Notes under the pieces: model-generated
Databases searched by the model: none
What the model saw: only the letters and a program-made list of their open reading frames with translations
What the model was told of the DNA's origin: nothing
Source of the DNA: Bacillus massilioanorexius
GTDB lineage: Bacteria; Bacillota; Bacilli; Bacillales; DSM-1321
Length of the DNA stretch: 64,000 nt
Assembly: GCF_902374955.1 (NCBI RefSeq)
Contig: NZ_CABKRX010000070.1
Location: forward strand, 3,917-67,916
Direction of reading: 5' to 3'
Shown here: piece after piece, positions 25,243-33,894 of the stretch
Layout of the letters: each line of letters begins with the position of its first letter
How positions within the stretch are numbered: the first letter of the stretch is position 1
Position numbers and translations under genes: made by a program

Positions 25243-25503
25243 TCAATCCTTTTCTGTCTTTTGTTCCATCTCTAAAAGATTTAATTGATCTTTTAGTTTA
25301 AGATATTCACTAATCGTATTGACAGCTGTTAAAACAGCTAGTTTACTAACATCCAAATGTGGATTCTTCTCATTGATTTCCCGCATTTTATCATCTACTA
25401 AAGAGGCTACCAAACGGATATGGCTAGATGATTCAGTGCCGACAATCGTATATTGTTGCCCATAAATATCAACGGTTATTTTATTTTTTTTGATGTCTGA
25501 CAA
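25243..25503 (-). CDS. zapA: Cell division protein ZapA
   Basis: An 86-residue FtsZ-bundling protein that stabilises the Z-ring. The N-terminal globular part contains TVDIYGQQYTIVG and the conserved VDDKMREI; a C-terminal coiled coil (about residues 45-85, LKLKDQLNLLEMEQKTEK) mediates dimerisation. The start is TTG at 25503, eight bases after GGAGG; the in-frame ATG two codons before is too close to the site. It is divergent from rnhC and leads the cvpA operon. Confidence 0.94.
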   Translation of the reverse strand: MSDIKKNKITVDIYGQQYTIVGTESSSHIRLVASLVDDKMREINEKNPHLDVSKLAVLTAVNTISEYLKLKDQLNLLEMEQKTEKD

Positions 25504-25630
25504 AATCATAACCTCCAATCTAAAGAATCCTAATCTCTATGATAACATGAACACTATCGGCATGAAAATATAAAATCCCAAAGTGATACAATAGAGTATA
25601 CTATCATCCATATTGGAAAGGAGTTTCACA

Positions 25631-26578
25631 ATGGCAACTGTCGTTTTACAAATGAATGTATCGACTATATCAAAAATGGCTGATTATTACAAAGACCAAT
25701 TAAAATCTGTAACTCCTGCTGGTGGAATCTTTTCTGCCAAAGTAAATCAATGCAATGTTACTGCGTATAAATCAGGGAAAGTATTATTTCAAGGAGTACT
25801 TGCTGAACAAGAAGCAGCAAAATGGCAATCTCAGCAAACGGAAATAAAATCCACATCTACAGTAAAGAAAAATAATGTTAAACATCATTCCTATTCTCCA
25901 CCAGCAAACATTGGTGAACTAAATGTCATTGGATCTGACGAAGTGGGAACTGGTGACTATTTTGGACCAATTACTGTAGCAGCCGTATATGCAAACCGCG
26001 AAACTATACCAATACTTAAAGAATTAGGTGTCCGCGATTCTAAAAATATTAAGGATCCAGAAATCTTGCAAATCGCCTCACAGCTAAAGCATGCTGTTCC
26101 TTTTACATTACTTGTTTTGGATAATGCAAAGTACAATACTCTTCAAGCAAAAGGAATGTCACAAGGAAAAATTAAAGCTTACTTACATAATTTAGCCTTA
26201 AAAAAATTAATTGATAAAATTCAACCTATAAAAGCAGAGGCGGTCTTAATTGACCAATTCGCAAAGCCAGATGTCTTTTTCGGCTACTTAAAGAATCAAG
26301 AGATGTTTTCTGCCGACAAAATTTACTTAAGTACTGGCGCCGAAAGCATCCATGTTAGCGTTGCTGCCGCGTCGATTTTGGCCAGAGCTGCCTTTGTCAA
26401 AAAGTTTGATGAACTTAGTAAGGAAGCCGGTTTCATCATTCCTAAAGGTGCTGGACCGAAAGTAGACATAGCTGCAGCTAGATTAATTCAATCAAAAGGT
26501 CTCGAAAGTTTACAATCTTTTACGAAACTACATTTCGCCAATACAGATAAAGCCAAGAAATTATTGGCAAAAAAATAA
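25631..26578 (+). CDS. rnhC: Ribonuclease HIII
   Basis: A 315-residue type 2 RNase H that removes the RNA strand of RNA-DNA hybrids and R-loops. An N-terminal TBP-like substrate-binding domain (about 1-80) precedes the catalytic domain beginning IGSDEVGTGDYFGPITVAA (near 98), which supplies the Asp-Glu pair; further acidic residues lie in GVRDSKNI and LIDQFAKPD, with SIHVSVAAASILAR downstream. The ATG at 25631 has AAAGGAG seven bases before it; the in-frame ATG 18 bases upstream has none. Convergent with pheT. Confidence 0.95.
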   Translation: MATVVLQMNVSTISKMADYYKDQLKSVTPAGGIFSAKVNQCNVTAYKSGKVLFQGVLAEQEAAKWQSQQTEIKSTSTVKKNNVKHHSYSPPANIGELNVIGSDEVGTGDYFGPITVAAVYANRETIPILKELGVRDSKNIKDPEILQIASQLKHAVPFTLLVLDNAKYNTLQAKGMSQGKIKAYLHNLALKKLIDKIQPIKAEAVLIDQFAKPDVFFGYLKNQEMFSADKIYLSTGAESIHVSVAAASILARAAFVKKFDELSKEAGFIIPKGAGPKVDIAAARLIQSKGLESLQSFTKLHFANTDKAKKLLAKK

Positions 26579-26582
26579 AAGC

Positions 26583-26622
26583 CTCATTCAAAAGCTGGTC
26601 GAAGAACTGACTTTTGAATGAG
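26583..26622 (+). terminator. Hairpin terminator of rnhC
   Basis: Perfect 12-bp stem CTCATTCAAAAG/CTTTTGAATGAG with a 16-base loop, four bases after the rnhC stop. The U-tract is poor (ACTCTTAT), and the bidirectional hairpin at 26659-26697 backs it up. Confidence 0.55.
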
Positions 26623-26658
26623 ACTCTTATAACAAGAAAAATACTTCCTCATCTTGTT

Positions 26659-26697
26659 AAAAAGTGCCTAAAAGCCAACAACTTTTAGGCACTTTTT
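26659..26697. terminator. Terminator of pheST (bidirectional)
   Basis: A 16-bp perfect stem (AAAAAGTGCCTAAAAG) with a 7-base loop and A/T runs at both ends, just after the pheT stop. Confidence 0.9.
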
Positions 26698-26700
26698 TTA

Positions 26701-29115
26701 TTATCCTCGAAGCTCAGCTCCGATTTTTTCTTTCACTGCATCTAAAACTTTGTTATGCGCTTTTGTAATATCTTCGTCTGTTAATGTTTTTGCAGGATCG
26801 AAGTATTTTAATGAGAACGCGATTGATTTCTTCCCTTCTTCCATACGCTCTCCTTCGTATAAGTCGAACACAGAAACCTCTTTTAATAACTTACCACCAG
26901 CTTCTGTAATAATTGCTTGAATATCACCCGCTACAGTTGCTTTATCAACAACAAGTGCGATATCACGAGTAATAGATGGGAAACGTGGGATGCTAGTATA
27001 AGCAATTGGTGCTACAGCAGCTTCTAGTAATGCTTTTAATGAAAGCTCGAATACATATGTTGCTTTAATGTCATGGTTTTGTTCAACCATTGGGTGTACT
27101 TGACCAACATAACCGATGTATTCTCCGTTTAGCGTAATGCTAGCTGTTCTACCTGGGTGCATACCTTCGATAACAGCCGCTTGGAATACGATTTGCTCAC
27201 TAACACCAAGCTTTTCAAACATGCCTTCAAGAATACCTTTGGCTACGAAGAAATCAAGTTGTTTCTTCTCACCTTGCCATAGTTGAGAATGCCATAAGCC
27301 AGTCATTGCTCCAGCCACATGTTCTCTTTCGGATGGTAAATCATCATCCGTATTATTTAAATATACTGTACCTGTTTCATATAAAGCGACAGTATCATTT
27401 TGACGAGCTACATTGTATTGTAGCGCTTCTAATAAATGAGGTACTAAGCTTTGACGAAGTACACTTCTTTCCTCACTCATTGGCATTGCAAGCTTCACAG
27501 TATCCGCTTTTTCGATCGCGAAAGCTGTTGCTTTTGCTTCAGAAGTTAAACCATATGTTACAGCTTGATATAGACCAGCACCTTGTAAGTAACGACGAAC
27601 GAGACGGCGTTTTGCTTGGTAAGGAGTTAATTGTCCTACTGTTCCAGTTGTAAAAGGAAGTGTTTTTGGAATATTATCATAACCATAAAGACGAGCTACT
27701 TCTTCCACTAAGTCTTCTGGAATCGTGATATCACCACGACGAGTAGGTACTGTGACTGTAATTGTGTCATCTTCAACAGCACTTTCGAATTTCAATGCTG
27801 CGAAAATAGCTTCTACTTCAGACATTGTTAAAGAAGTACCTAATAATGTATTGATTTTATCAATTGTAATTGAAACTACCGCCGGCTCAACAGTTAAAGT
27901 ATCCACTTCTACTGATCCTTCTAACACTGTTCCACCTGCATATTGCTCGATAAGAGCTACTGCGCGGTCAGCTGCTGCACGTACACGAGCTGGATCTACC
28001 CCTTTTTCGTAACGAGCGCTTGCTTCACTGCGAAGTGCATGATCTTTAGACGTTCTACGTACAGAAGCACCCGTGAAGTATGCTGATTCAAGAAGTACAG
28101 TAGTTGTTGTATCACTTACTTCTGAATTAGCTCCCCCCATTACACCTGCAAGTGCAACTGGCTCAGTACCATTTGTAATAACTAATTGATGATCTTGAAG
28201 CGTACGCTCTGCATCATCAAGAGTAGTCATTTTCTCTCCTGCTTTCGCTTTGCGTACAACAATTTTCTTAGAACCTAATTTGTCATAGTCGAAAGCATGA
28301 AGTGGTTGACCATATTCTAATAAAATATAGTTTGTAATATCCACTACGTTATTGTGTGGACGAATACCAGCAGACATTAACGTTGTTTGTAACCAAAGTG
28401 GTGATGGACCAACCTTTACATCTTTAATAACACGAGCTGTATATAGCGGATTATCTTCGTTTGCTTCCACTTCTACAGAGATGTAATCAGAAGCTTTTTC
28501 ACTGCTTTCTGTTACATTAATTTCAGGCCATTTTACTTCTTTGCCTAAAATTGCTCCAACTTCGTATGCAACACCTAGCATACTTAAGCAATCAGAACGG
28601 TTAGGTGTTAAGCCTAATTCTAATACTTCGTCATCTAAGCTAAGTTGCACTAAAGCATCTGTTCCAACTTCAACATCATTAGGGAATACGAAAATACCTG
28701 TGCTGTATTCTTTCGCAATTAACTTTGTTTCAATACCAAGCTCTTGTAATGAACAAATCATACCGTGTGAAGCTTGACCACGAAGTTTCGCTTTCTTAAT
28801 TTTGAAGTTGCCTGGTAATACTGCACCTACAGTAGCTACAGCAACTTTTTGTCCAGCATCCACATTTGGAGCACCACATACGATTTGTACTGGCTCTTCT
28901 GCTCCAATATCCACTTGACATACATTTAGTTTGTCAGCTTCTGGATGCTTTACTTTTTCTAAAACGTGTCCAACTACTACACCTTTAATTCCTTCGCTTT
29001 TCTTTTCGACACCTTCAACTTCAATACCACTCTTTGTAATCTTATCAGCTAAATCTTCTGCTGAAATACCGTTTAAATCTACATATTGTTGTAGCCATTT
29101 ATATGAAACAAACAT
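26701..29115 (-). CDS. pheT: Phenylalanine-tRNA ligase beta subunit
   Basis: An 804-residue subunit of the alpha2-beta2 synthetase that charges tRNA-Phe. In order: an EMAP-type tRNA-binding domain (about 40-150, KVKHPEADKLNVCQV), the B3/B4 editing domain with ARVIKDVKVGPSPLWLQ, the B5 domain (about 405-480), a catalytic-like core, and the C-terminal FDX-ACB anticodon-binding domain starting YTSIPRFPSITRDIALVV. Starts 18 bases after pheS with GGAGGG in front; co-transcribed and T-box regulated. Confidence 0.97.
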   Translation of the reverse strand: MFVSYKWLQQYVDLNGISAEDLADKITKSGIEVEGVEKKSEGIKGVVVGHVLEKVKHPEADKLNVCQVDIGAEEPVQIVCGAPNVDAGQKVAVATVGAVLPGNFKIKKAKLRGQASHGMICSLQELGIETKLIAKEYSTGIFVFPNDVEVGTDALVQLSLDDEVLELGLTPNRSDCLSMLGVAYEVGAILGKEVKWPEINVTESSEKASDYISVEVEANEDNPLYTARVIKDVKVGPSPLWLQTTLMSAGIRPHNNVVDITNYILLEYGQPLHAFDYDKLGSKKIVVRKAKAGEKMTTLDDAERTLQDHQLVITNGTEPVALAGVMGGANSEVSDTTTTVLLESAYFTGASVRRTSKDHALRSEASARYEKGVDPARVRAAADRAVALIEQYAGGTVLEGSVEVDTLTVEPAVVSITIDKINTLLGTSLTMSEVEAIFAALKFESAVEDDTITVTVPTRRGDITIPEDLVEEVARLYGYDNIPKTLPFTTGTVGQLTPYQAKRRLVRRYLQGAGLYQAVTYGLTSEAKATAFAIEKADTVKLAMPMSEERSVLRQSLVPHLLEALQYNVARQNDTVALYETGTVYLNNTDDDLPSEREHVAGAMTGLWHSQLWQGEKKQLDFFVAKGILEGMFEKLGVSEQIVFQAAVIEGMHPGRTASITLNGEYIGYVGQVHPMVEQNHDIKATYVFELSLKALLEAAVAPIAYTSIPRFPSITRDIALVVDKATVAGDIQAIITEAGGKLLKEVSVFDLYEGERMEEGKKSIAFSLKYFDPAKTLTDEDITKAHNKVLDAVKEKIGAELRG

Positions 29116-29133
29116 TATATAACCCTCCTCTTA

Positions 29134-30174
29134 TTATTCTTCGTTACGCTCGAATTGTTTTAAGAAACGAATATCATTACTGTAGAAATGTCTAATATCA
29201 TCGATACCATATTTCAACATCGCAATACGTTCTACACCAATACCGAAAGCGAATCCAGAATACACCTCAGGATCAAAGCCTGACATTCTTAAGACGTTTG
29301 GATGAACCATACCCGCTCCAAGTACTTCAATCCAACCTGTTTGCTTACAAACGTTACAGCCTTTACCGCTGCAGATTTTACAAGAAATATCTACTTCTAC
29401 TGAAGGCTCTGTGAATGGGAAGAAGCTTGGACGTAGGCGAATTTCACGTTCTTGACCGAACATTTTCTTCGCGAACACTTCTAAAGTTCCAGATAAATCA
29501 CTCATTGCAATGTTTTTATCTACAACTAAACCTTCAATTTGCATGAATTGATGTGAGTGAGTCGCATCATCATTATCACGACGGTATACTTTACCAGGGC
29601 AAATAATTTTTACTGGTCCTTTACCAGCATGCTTCAACATCGTTCTTACTTGAACTGGTGAAGTATGTGTACGCATTAATGTTTCATCCGTAATATAGAA
29701 GCTATCCTGCATATCACGAGCAGGGTGTCCTTGTGGCAAGTTCAATGCTTCAAAGTTATAGTAATCTTGTTCTACTTCAGGACCTTCTTCTACTGTATAG
29801 CCCATTCCCATGAATAAATCTTCTGCTTCTTCAATTATTCTTGTTAGTGGATGAGATGCTCCAGCTTTCACTGTGTAACCAGGAAGCGTTACGTCAATTG
29901 TTTCAGCAGCCAATTTCGCATTAATTGCTGCTTCCTCTAATACAGCTTGCTTGCTTTCAATACTCTTAGCGATTTCTTCACGAATAACATTGACTAAAGC
30001 TCCCATTTTTGGACGCTCTTCAGCTGATAATTTACCCATACCTCTTAAAACTTCAGTAATTGGGCCTTTCTTTCCAAGATAAGCTACTCGCACATCGTTT
30101 AATTCTTTCAAATCCGATGCTGCTTCAATTTTTTGAAGCGCCTCTGCTTGTAGTTGCTTTAACGTTTCTTGCAT
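29134..30174 (-). CDS. pheS: Phenylalanine-tRNA ligase alpha subunit
   Basis: A 346-residue catalytic subunit. An N-terminal coiled coil (about 1-85) contacts tRNA; the class II core has HPARDMQDSFYI, motif 2 around KVYRRDNDDATHSHQFMQIEG, and motif 3 GFAFGIGVERIAMLKYGIDD near the C-terminus; SFFPFTEPSVEVD forms part of the Phe pocket. AGGAGG precedes the ATG. Transcription starts at the T-box leader 30427-30690; unusually a long palindromic repeat lies between that leader and the coding start. Confidence 0.97.
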   Translation of the reverse strand: MQETLKQLQAEALQKIEAASDLKELNDVRVAYLGKKGPITEVLRGMGKLSAEERPKMGALVNVIREEIAKSIESKQAVLEEAAINAKLAAETIDVTLPGYTVKAGASHPLTRIIEEAEDLFMGMGYTVEEGPEVEQDYYNFEALNLPQGHPARDMQDSFYITDETLMRTHTSPVQVRTMLKHAGKGPVKIICPGKVYRRDNDDATHSHQFMQIEGLVVDKNIAMSDLSGTLEVFAKKMFGQEREIRLRPSFFPFTEPSVEVDISCKICSGKGCNVCKQTGWIEVLGAGMVHPNVLRMSGFDPEVYSGFAFGIGVERIAMLKYGIDDIRHFYSNDIRFLKQFERNEE

Positions 30175-30265
30175 AATGTATTTCCTCCTTTATTCCCGAA
30201 CTCAATCGGTATGTAAATTCCACTTAATTTGGACAAATGACTAAAGACTATGCTCCCAATTTATT

Positions 30266-30387
30266 AGAAAAGCGCAAGCGTCTTGGTCAGCCCCGACAAG
30301 CATAAGACGAGTCGGCTAGAAGGTTGCTCTTTAACCTCCTAGCCGGATTGGCTTATGACCTCGAGGGGCTAGACGCTGAAGATAGAC
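30266..30387. repeat. Long palindromic dispersed repeat in the pheS leader
   Basis: About 120 bases able to fold on themselves in nested fashion: AGCGTCT with AGACGCT at the ends, then AGCCCC with GGGGCT, AAGCATAAG with CTTATG, and an inner GGCTAGAAGGTT with AACCTCCTAGCC. Base composition is markedly richer in G and C than the flanks. From memory, near-identical sequences (GCGCAAGCGCCTTGGTCAG...) are scattered between genes in many Bacillaceae. It sits after the T-box terminator and before the pheS start, so every full-length pheST transcript must carry it. Confidence 0.75.
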
Positions 30388-30426
30388 ATTAAACTAAATC
30401 CAAAATGATACATCTTTTTAACAATA

Positions 30427-30690
30427 AAAAAACCTCGCTCCCTAAAAAGGGACGAGGTAATCGTCGCGGTACCACCCTTGTTACATGTACAAATAATCTA
30501 TACACTACTTCATTAGGATAACGGTTTTCTCAACCGGAGCATCTTTACGCAAAAAATTGCGGTCCCGATGTCAGCTCAAGAGGTGAACTTCACTCTTTTT
30601 TCTTCATGAAAACACTCTCAATCAAATGGTATTTTCTCCCTGTATGTTCCAATAGAGTTACTTTTCTCTGTCACTGCTTTTCATTATTTA
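30427..30690 (-). ncRNA. T-box leader of pheST (tRNA-Phe sensing)
   Basis: The minus strand has AAGGGTGGTACCGCG (30479-30465), the T-box that pairs with uncharged tRNA. It is followed by a terminator stem (CCTCGTCCC with GGGAGCGAGG) and a TTTTTTT tail. Upstream, stem I begins with GACAGAGAAAAGTA, and the specifier triplet TTC (Phe) at 30587-30585 is followed by ACCTC, aligned exactly as in the thrS leader. Uncharged tRNA-Phe should promote antitermination. Confidence 0.93.
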
Positions 30691-30751
30691 TATACCTAAC
30701 TATTATAGTAATTTTTATTACTGTATGCAACCGTACTTTGTAAAGTTCTTG

Positions 30752-31498
30752 CTATTTATTTAAATGATATAAAAGAATCCCTGTTGCTACCGTTACATTC
30801 AAAGATTCTGCTCCACCATAAATAGGTATATATAAATTTTGCGTACATTGATTTAGAATTTCTTCACGAACCCCATTTCCTTCATTCCCCATCACTAAAG
30901 CAAAACATTCTTTAGTCTCTACTTCTCGATAATCTATTGCATTAGAAAGCGATGTCCCAAATACAGGAATATTCTTATCTTGTAAACCATGAATATATTC
31001 GGTCAAATTTGCTTTGACAATAGGCAAATGAAAAATAGATCCTTGTGTTGAACGTAATGATTTACTATTATAAATGTCAACACAACCTTCCCCGCATACC
31101 ACTATTTCAACACCTGCTGCATCTGCTGTTCGAATAATCGTTCCCATATTCCCTGGATCTTGAACACCGTCTAACAATAATAACTTTTGATATTTTTTTT
31201 CTTCATATTTTTTTTGTTTACACACAGCAAAAACAGCTTGAGATGTTTCAGTTTCTGCTAATTCTTTTACCACTGAGGCCGTTGTATTATATATTTCAAT
31301 CCCATCTACATTCCAATTAATCGGGAATTCTATCTTTTCATCCTTTATTAAAGTTAAAACAAAATCTTGTTTTAAAGCTTCCTCTACTAAATGAAATCCT
31401 TCTACAAGAAATAGTCCTGCTTTATCTCGACCTTTTTTCGTTAAAAGCTTCTTCCAAGCCTTTACTCTTTCATTTTGTATAGATTGAATGAATTTCAT
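30752..31498 (-). CDS. ysgA: SpoU/TrmH-family RNA 2'-O-methyltransferase YsgA
   Basis: A 248-residue SPOUT methyltransferase predicted to methylate a ribose in rRNA or tRNA using S-adenosylmethionine; the exact target is not known. The N-terminal substrate-binding part has GLFLVEGFHLVEEAL; the trefoil-knot core has VQDPGNMGTIIRTADAAG, ALVMGNEGNGV and IPIYGGAESLNVTVATGI. I chose the ATG at 31498, about 11 bases from AAAAGGAG. It is divergent from sspI and ends about 60 bases before the 5' end of the pheS T-box, as in B. subtilis. Confidence 0.92.
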   Translation of the reverse strand: MKFIQSIQNERVKAWKKLLTKKGRDKAGLFLVEGFHLVEEALKQDFVLTLIKDEKIEFPINWNVDGIEIYNTTASVVKELAETETSQAVFAVCKQKKYEEKKYQKLLLLDGVQDPGNMGTIIRTADAAGVEIVVCGEGCVDIYNSKSLRSTQGSIFHLPIVKANLTEYIHGLQDKNIPVFGTSLSNAIDYREVETKECFALVMGNEGNGVREEILNQCTQNLYIPIYGGAESLNVTVATGILLYHLNK

Positions 31499-31535
31499 AC
31501 GTTCATTCACTCCTTTTCTAGTCAATTCGATTTTC

Positions 31536-31564
31536 CTATTATAGCCTAAACATGATACATAATA
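31536..31564 (+). promoter_or_regulatory. Candidate sigma-G promoter of sspI
   Basis: CATAATA at 31558-31564 is a perfect forespore sigma-G -10 (CATWHTA); 17 bases upstream CTATT is a poor match to the GHATR -35. sspI is a sigma-G gene in B. subtilis, which is the main support. Confidence 0.35.
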
Positions 31565-31615
31565 AATCGATAGTTGAGAAAAAATAGAATGAACACCAAA
31601 AATGGAGGAATAATT

Positions 31616-31825
31616 ATGGGATTAAATCTAAGAAATGCTATTTTGCATAATGTAACAGGTAATAGTCAAGATCAATTACAAGAAACCATTGTAGACGCAA
31701 TCCAAAGCGGAGAAGAAAAAATGCTACCCGGATTAGGGGTTCTCTTTGAAGTCATTTGGAAAAATTCTACCGACGAAGAAAAGAAAGAAATGCTCTATGC
31801 TTTAGAGTCTGGTTTAAACAAATAA
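31616..31825 (+). CDS. sspI: Small acid-soluble spore protein I
   Basis: A 69-residue minor SASP made in the forespore. The sequence LNLRNAILHNVTGNSQDQLQ followed by IVDAIQSGEEKMLPGLGVLFEVIW is characteristic of SspI. The ATG at 31616 follows ATGGAGGAATAATT with good spacing; an in-frame ATG further upstream has no site. Monocistronic, divergent from ysgA, convergent with ysdC. Confidence 0.95.
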   Translation: MGLNLRNAILHNVTGNSQDQLQETIVDAIQSGEEKMLPGLGVLFEVIWKNSTDEEKKEMLYALESGLNK

Positions 31826-31854
31826 CAGCCGCTTCTTGCGGCTGTTATTTGTTT
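31816..31854. terminator. Bidirectional terminator between sspI and ysdC
   Basis: A 17-bp perfect stem (AAACAAATAACAGCCGC) with loop TTCTT and flanking A/T runs; the sspI stop codon lies inside the left arm. Confidence 0.9.
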
Positions 31855-31865
31855 TGATAATTAAA

Positions 31866-32951
31866 TTAATCGAATGTAATCGCGTTAACAGCATCACGAT
31901 CTAAACGTTTTACAACTTCTGTTATTAATTTCACTGTATTCTCAAAGTCATCACGATGTATGATAGCTGCGTGGGAATGGATATAACGAGTTGCAATTGT
32001 TATAGATAAAGCTGGGACACCATTAGCTGTAACATGAATAGAACCCGAATCCGTTCCCCCACCTGGCATTGAATCGAATTGATAAGGAATATTCAATTCA
32101 TCCGCTACATTTGTAATAAAGTCACGCAAGCCTTTATGAGATACCATACTTGCATCATACAAGACAATTCCTGGACCTTTTCCCAGTTTACCCATCGCTT
32201 CTTTTTCAGTCACTCCAGGAGTATCACCTGCAATACCAACATCAACTGCAAAACCGATATCAGGCTGTATTTTATGTGTCGCTGTTTTCGCTCCACGTAG
32301 ACCTACTTCTTCTTGCACATTGCCTACACCATATACAACATTAGGATGCTTAGCATCTTTTAAATTCTTTAAAACATCTATAGCAATCGCACAGCCAATA
32401 CGATTATCCCATGCTTTTGCTAACAACATCTTTGGATTATTCATTACTGTAAATTCGAAATACGGTACGACCATATCTCCAGGGCGTACCCCCCATTCTT
32501 TTGCCTCATCTTGATTAGAAGCACCAATATCAATAAACATATCCTTGATTTCAACTGGTTTTTTACGAGCTTCTGGTGAAAGAATATGTGGTGGTTTTGA
32601 ACCAATTACACCTGTAATTTCACCTTTATTAGTCGCAATTGTCACACGCTGAGCTAGCATAACTTGTGACCACCAGCCCCCAACTGTTTGAAAATAAACA
32701 AACCCTTTATCATCTATACGAGTGACCATAAAGCCTACCTCATCAAGATGACCTGCAATCATAATTTTCGGGCCATTTTCTTGTCCTATTTTCTTCGCAA
32801 TCAAACTTCCCAATCCATCAGTTGTTATTTCATCAGCAAATGGAGCTATGTATTGTTTCATTACTTCACGTGCTTCTTTTTCATTACCTGGAATTCCTTT
32901 TGCATCTGTTAAATCTTTCAACATTGATAATGTAGAATCCATTTTTGTCAT
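31866..32951 (-). CDS. ysdC: M42-family metallo-aminopeptidase YsdC
   Basis: A 361-residue tetrahedral-type aminopeptidase with two metals, often labelled endoglucanase M in error. Metal ligands appear in IMIAGHLDEVGFMV (near 67), KAWDNRIG (near 180), NVQEEVGLRGA (near 212), FAVDVGIAGD (near 235) and the final histidine in YIHSHAAIIH (near 325). GGGAGG precedes the ATG. Conserved next to sspI and the rplT cluster as in B. subtilis; peptide substrates unknown. Confidence 0.95.
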   Translation of the reverse strand: MTKMDSTLSMLKDLTDAKGIPGNEKEAREVMKQYIAPFADEITTDGLGSLIAKKIGQENGPKIMIAGHLDEVGFMVTRIDDKGFVYFQTVGGWWSQVMLAQRVTIATNKGEITGVIGSKPPHILSPEARKKPVEIKDMFIDIGASNQDEAKEWGVRPGDMVVPYFEFTVMNNPKMLLAKAWDNRIGCAIAIDVLKNLKDAKHPNVVYGVGNVQEEVGLRGAKTATHKIQPDIGFAVDVGIAGDTPGVTEKEAMGKLGKGPGIVLYDASMVSHKGLRDFITNVADELNIPYQFDSMPGGGTDSGSIHVTANGVPALSITIATRYIHSHAAIIHRDDFENTVKLITEVVKRLDRDAVNAITFD

Positions 32952-33133
32952 ATACTTCGCCTCCCTAACAAATATTCAAAATTATTATAGCATTTTTACA
33001 ATTAACTCTGTTAACTTTGTAGATGATTTTCATTCCAATATCGTGGATGAACTAAAATAGAAAGCCCCTTGAAAAACCATTCATCTTTCAACAGTATTCT
33101 TAATCACAATTTACAAAAATGGTCGAACTAAAT

Positions 33134-33622
33134 TTACAGAAATTTTTGAGCTATTCCATATTCTTGTAAATAGTAATCATCAATCTCATTTTTGGATATT
33201 TCAAGTAAAGTTCCTAAATGTAAATAATTAAAAAGCAAAAATTTATATACACTCAGAGATTTTTTTACTTTTAATAAAGTAACTGCTTCGAATACATGCA
33301 AAAATTGATTTGTTATATCTTTTTCTATTATATTCAACATTCGATGATCATACACTTCTCTGCCAAAACCGAAATCATTTCCTATAATTGAAATCAGGTA
33401 AAGACCTTTCACATAAGACTCTAATAAATTCTTCTTTAATACCTCTTCCTCAAATATCTGTTGTTCGTTTGTGCTACTCATTAAGTTAGCCATCTTACCT
33501 AATTGCACGTATAAATCTAAAAAATTTATTTCATTTGTAGATGTGGAGGAGTGTGTATGATTGTATTCCTTCGGATTTTGATCCGGTAACTCTTGTATGG
33601 AAGAATTTTTTTCTGGTACCAT
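33134..33622 (-). CDS. Dimeric dUTPase-like protein, probably inactive
   Basis: A 162-residue, all-helical protein I assign to the dimeric dUTPase (MazG-like, dUTPase_2) fold. The support is the pattern LDLYVQLGKMANLM, then NLLESYVKGLYLISIIGNDFGF, then a C-terminal helical bundle ending LGTLLEISKNEIDDYYL, which parallels LLVELGELANE, LLEEYVDGLHFLLSLGLELGF and LGFTWEEIEQAYFEKN in active enzymes. The four metal ligands (two Glu, then Glu and Asp) are replaced by Gln40, Lys43, Ser69 and Lys72, so catalysis looks lost. Start ATG at 33622 is seven bases after AAAGGAG. It is divergent from ysdB. Its role is unknown. Confidence 0.6.
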   Translation of the reverse strand: MVPEKNSSIQELPDQNPKEYNHTHSSTSTNEINFLDLYVQLGKMANLMSSTNEQQIFEEEVLKKNLLESYVKGLYLISIIGNDFGFGREVYDHRMLNIIEKDITNQFLHVFEAVTLLKVKKSLSVYKFLLFNYLHLGTLLEISKNEIDDYYLQEYGIAQKFL

Positions 33623-33834
33623 AGTCATTCTCCTTTAATAAATTTTTAGCTGCATTTAACCTTCCATGTTGAAAATAGCCCCAATCCATTTACTTTTCGG
33701 GAACGAACCTAAAATCCTTACTGTGAGATCTTGCTTTTCAAGTAGAAGTATTATGGATTCTCACTTTTTTCCCTAAAAAAACAACAGGAACATATAACAA
33801 AATGAAATTTTTTCAGGAAAAAAATGAAACTTTT

Positions 33835-33850
33835 CCTTCTATTAATCGTA
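33835..33850 (+). promoter_or_regulatory. Sigma-W promoter of ysdB
   Basis: TGAAAC (33835-33840) is followed after six bases of T-rich DNA by CGTA at 33847-33850. The sigma-W consensus is TGAAAC-N16-CGTA; measuring from the first base of TGAAAC to the first of CGTA gives 12 bases on this count, so the spacing must be rechecked, although the written sequence TTTTCCTTCTATTAAT between the boxes is 16 bases long. ysdB belongs to the sigma-W regulon in B. subtilis. See the finding for the coordinate note. Confidence 0.6.
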
Positions 33851-33894
33851 TCGTAAGTTAATTACAATACTCATCTCTAAAACGGAGGGTTCTT

